A DNA stretch of 7,141 nt from JAABYT01 sp041581935 (lineage in GTDB: Bacteria; Pseudomonadota; Gammaproteobacteria; HK1). Where the stretch lies: assembly GCA_041581935.1 (NCBI GenBank), contig JBFICP010000163.1, positions 1-7,141 of the forward strand. The letters are read 5' to 3'. Positions 5,372-7,141 of this stretch are shown piece by piece (the first letter of the stretch is position 1; every line of letters starts with the position of its first letter). The translations under genes and the position numbers were made by a program. The notes below the pieces were generated by a model. It was given only the letters and a program-made list of their open reading frames with translations, was not told the origin of the DNA and searched no databases.

Positions 5372-5429
5372 TTGGACATTTTAGACAGTTATTAGACGAC
5401 CGCATAGAAGCTTAGACAGGCGCCTGACA
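5372..5429. repeat. Direct repeats with GACA core, probable operator of the MerR-type regulator
   Basis: On the + strand five related elements occur in 58 bp: TTGGACA (5372), TTAGACA (5381), TTAGACG (5392), TTAGACA (5412) and CCTGACA (5423). Start-to-start spacings are 9, 11, 20 and 11 bp, close to one or two helical turns, so they face one side of the DNA. They lie between the DUF3429 stop and the MerR gene start, 65-122 bp upstream of ATG 5307. CarH of Thermus binds tandem 11-bp direct repeats with a TnTACA-like core; TAGACA differs from that at one fixed base. Binding by the downstream gene product is inferred. Confidence 0.6.
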
Positions 5430-5966
5430 TTACGTCCCCACGGCCCACAGGGCGGTGACGCCGAGCGCGAGGGACGCGACGACGCCGGCGGTCAGGGGCT
5501 GACGCAGCTTTCGATACCATGGCGGAGCCAGACCTGCATCGACGGCCATTCGGTCGATGGCCAGCACCGCGGCGAATGCAATCGCGAGAACGACGAGGGC
5601 TGCGGGAGGCGAAAGCATCGTAGCGAACCATGCTGTGAGCGCCGGCAGGACGCCGAGAACGTACCACGCGCTGTGTTCCTGGCGGTCGCTACCGATCGCG
5701 AGTCCCCAATGCACGGCCCCCATGAACGACAGGATTACGGCGCCGTAGCCGATCAACACGACCGCCAGCCGGTCCGAATAACTGGGTGCCGCAACCCACA
5801 GTGCCGCAGCGATCGCGACAAAGGGCAGCAAGCCAAAGGCGCCGAGCACCTTGACGGCCGTGGGCACGGCGACATGATGAGGGTCGGCCCCCAGAGCAAC
5901 AGTGCTCCGCGCGTGCCCGTGCCCACCATGTTCAAGCAGTTTTTTGTCAATCGTAGTTGGTTCCAT
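5430..5966 (-). CDS. DUF3429 family integral membrane protein
   Basis: A 178-residue inner-membrane protein recognisable as DUF3429 from the motif IGYGAVILSFMGAVHWG (72-88). About five hydrophobic segments are visible (roughly 37-58, 67-92, 100-118, 121-137 and 157-176). The biochemical function of the family is not known. A hydrophilic N-terminal extension carries His13, His16, His18, His30 and His31 before the first membrane helix; whether it binds metal is unknown. ATG 5966 shares its A with the TGA of the sigma gene (TGATG), so the pair is very probably translationally coupled and in one operon; a TTG one codon upstream (5969) is a less likely start. The coupling suggests that the protein works with, or is made together with, the sigma factor. 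The gene ends just before the operator-like repeats. Confidence 0.88.
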   Translation of the reverse strand: MEPTTIDKKLLEHGGHGHARSTVALGADPHHVAVPTAVKVLGAFGLLPFVAIAAALWVAAPSYSDRLAVVLIGYGAVILSFMGAVHWGLAIGSDRQEHSAWYVLGVLPALTAWFATMLSPPAALVVLAIAFAAVLAIDRMAVDAGLAPPWYRKLRQPLTAGVVASLALGVTALWAVGT

Positions 5967-7120
5967 CAATCGTCCAGCCCGCGAAATAGTTCTGGATCAA
6001 GCGTCTCGCGCAGGCGCTTGACGGCGCGTGCTTCGAGCTGACGAGTCCGCTCTCGGGTAATGCCGAGCATGCGACCGATCTCTTCCAGAGTATGCCCTTC
6101 GGTGCCGCCGACTCCGTGGCGCAGCCGCAATATGAACGCTTCGCGCTCGGGAAGCGCATCGAGTATCGCCGCGACCGACTCAGCCAGGCGCGCATCGTGA
6201 GTGCTGGCATGCGGATCCTCGCCCACCGCGTCAGGGATGATCGACGACAACGGCGAGTCCTCGATGTCCGCGGGTGGCGCGTCCAACGACACGGACTGCC
6301 GTGCGAGTCTCAGGTAGTGCTGGACTTTGGATTCGGGTGTACCGCTGAGCTTCGCGAGTTCGGCCGAACTCGGCTCTCTACCGAGGTTCTGCTCGAGTTC
6401 GCGAGCGAGTCGGCGCAAGCGCACGATGTCGTCGTGCACATGCGCGGCGACCCGTATCGTGCGACTCGAATCGGCAATGGCCCGAGTCGTTGACTGGCGA
6501 ATCCATTGCACCGCATAAGTGGAGAACTTGTAGCCCATCCGGTAATCGAATTTATCCACTGCCCGCATCAACCCGATGATCGCTTCCTGTACCAGGTCAT
6601 CGAAGGACAGATTGTTGCCTCGCAGCCGGTGCGCCATGAAGTAGGCGAGCCTGAGATTGGCATTAACCATGCGATCGCGCGCGCTCGTGTAGCGCGCATA
6701 GGCTGATGCGGCCGCGCGGTGGCTTTCGCGAAGCGTCGTCAGGTCTGCACCGGCCTCGGCCTCGATGCGACGCAACGTTGCGTGCGCTGCGGTTCGTGGA
6801 GCGTGGTTCAGAATGTCGGCGTGAAACGCGCCGTGCTCCGATTCCATTCTGGCAACATGCTCGTCCAGCGCTTCGCAGACCCGAAGTGCCTCTCGCAACG
6901 CCACCCATCCCGGCTGCATGCCGCGCGCGAAGCGCGAAAGTCTCGTTCTCGTTGCTTCACGTGCCTGAGCACTCGCCGAAGCGCCACGGACGATCCGCCA
7001 CTCCTCCCGAAGTTGCTCTGCCAGCTGCGCAACGTGCCGCCAGTTCATCTTCGCGCCGTCGGCTTCGGCCTGCGACAGCTCGGAAAAACTGTCGAATGGG
7101 GAGAACAGGGCGTCGGTCAC
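5966..7120 (-). CDS. RpoD-like sigma-70 family RNA polymerase sigma factor, 5' end possibly outside the window
   Basis: A 384-residue sigma factor that directs RNA polymerase to promoters. Residues 147-222 are region 2 (NANLRLAYFMAH, LSFDDLVQEAIIGLMRAVDKF, YKFSTYAVQWIRQ), 223-283 region 3 (HVHDDIVRLRRLARELEQ, LGREPSSAELAKLSG) and 312-375 region 4, with the -35 helix-turn-helix HTLEEIGRMLGITRERTRQL (343-362). Gln209 and Thr212 match the -10-reading Gln437 and Thr440 of E. coli RpoD, but the first Trp of the WW pair (W433) is Gln205. Residues 27-146 are helical, ending RRIEAEAGADLTTLRESH, and resemble the non-conserved region that in RpoD sits between regions 1.2 and 2. Region 1.2 is not visible. 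The frame stays open from GTG 7120 to the window edge (ARARERP) and that GTG lacks a Shine-Dalgarno, so the true start may lie upstream. It is probably a group 1-like or group 2 alternative sigma; the regulon is unknown. Confidence 0.9.
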   Translation of the reverse strand: MTDALFSPFDSFSELSQAEADGAKMNWRHVAQLAEQLREEWRIVRGASASAQAREATRTRLSRFARGMQPGWVALREALRVCEALDEHVARMESEHGAFHADILNHAPRTAAHATLRRIEAEAGADLTTLRESHRAAASAYARYTSARDRMVNANLRLAYFMAHRLRGNNLSFDDLVQEAIIGLMRAVDKFDYRMGYKFSTYAVQWIRQSTTRAIADSSRTIRVAAHVHDDIVRLRRLARELEQNLGREPSSAELAKLSGTPESKVQHYLRLARQSVSLDAPPADIEDSPLSSIIPDAVGEDPHASTHDARLAESVAAILDALPEREAFILRLRHGVGGTEGHTLEEIGRMLGITRERTRQLEARAVKRLRETLDPELFRGLDD

Positions 7121-7141
7121 CGGTCGCTCACGGGCGCGTGC

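Noticed and set aside
5308..5379. ATG 5379 as start of the MerR-type gene, adding 24 residues
   Set aside because: There is no Shine-Dalgarno, it lies within the operator-like repeats, and the added residues have no family character; ATG 5307 has AGGA at a good distance. It is not fully excluded.
5417..5426. Palindrome CAGGCGCCTG just after the DUF3429 stop, considered as terminator stem
   Set aside because: It has no loop and no following T-run. It arises from two neighbouring repeat elements facing a GGCGCC centre.

Overview
The window looks like a chromosomal segment from a free-living, fairly GC-rich proteobacterium, most likely a gammaproteobacterium. The reasons are the close resemblance of its endonuclease VIII to the enterobacterial Nei, the RpoD-like sigma factor, and codon usage rich in third-position G and C. 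No tRNA, rRNA, CRISPR array, insertion sequence or phage gene is visible. The species cannot be named from the sequence.

Layout: positions 1-233 form a non-coding leader with a strong inverted repeat. It is followed on the + strand by a secreted fasciclin (FAS1) protein (234-809). A small secreted protein with four mature cysteines lies on the - strand (941-1342), divergent from a TspO/MBR membrane protein on the + strand (1522-1995). tspO ends 23 bp inside the convergent nei gene (- strand, 1973-2824). From there to the right edge all genes are on the - strand. In transcription order they are: an RpoD-like sigma factor (5966-7120, its 5' end probably outside the window); a DUF3429 membrane protein whose ATG shares a base with the sigma stop codon; a MerR-family regulator of the CarA/LitR/MlrA type with an unusual C-terminus (4315-5307); a stand-alone LON substrate-binding domain protein (3586-4248); an encapsulated-ferritin-type ferroxidase (EncFtn, 3163-3456) with its own candidate promoter; and, after a 338-bp gap, nei.

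The gene set suggests a response to light and oxidative (singlet-oxygen/porphyrin) stress. TspO binds porphyrins, Nei repairs oxidised pyrimidines, EncFtn oxidises Fe(II), LON-domain proteins are linked to protein quality control, and CarH/LitR-like MerR regulators with alternative sigma factors often control light-induced genes. This is inference from gene content; no photolyase or carotenoid gene is inside the window.

The best leads are: (1) direct GACA-core repeats with two exact 11-bp intervals just upstream of the MerR gene, resembling the tandem operator of CarH; (2) the MerR protein itself, which lacks the cobalamin signature and carries a CxCxHH...C C-terminal domain; (3) an EncFtn with an intact ferroxidase centre but no cargo-loading peptide and no shell gene nearby, plus a cargo-peptide-like tail in the +1 frame just past its stop codon; and (4) a sigma factor with Gln in place of the first Trp of the region 2.3/2.4 WW pair used in promoter melting.
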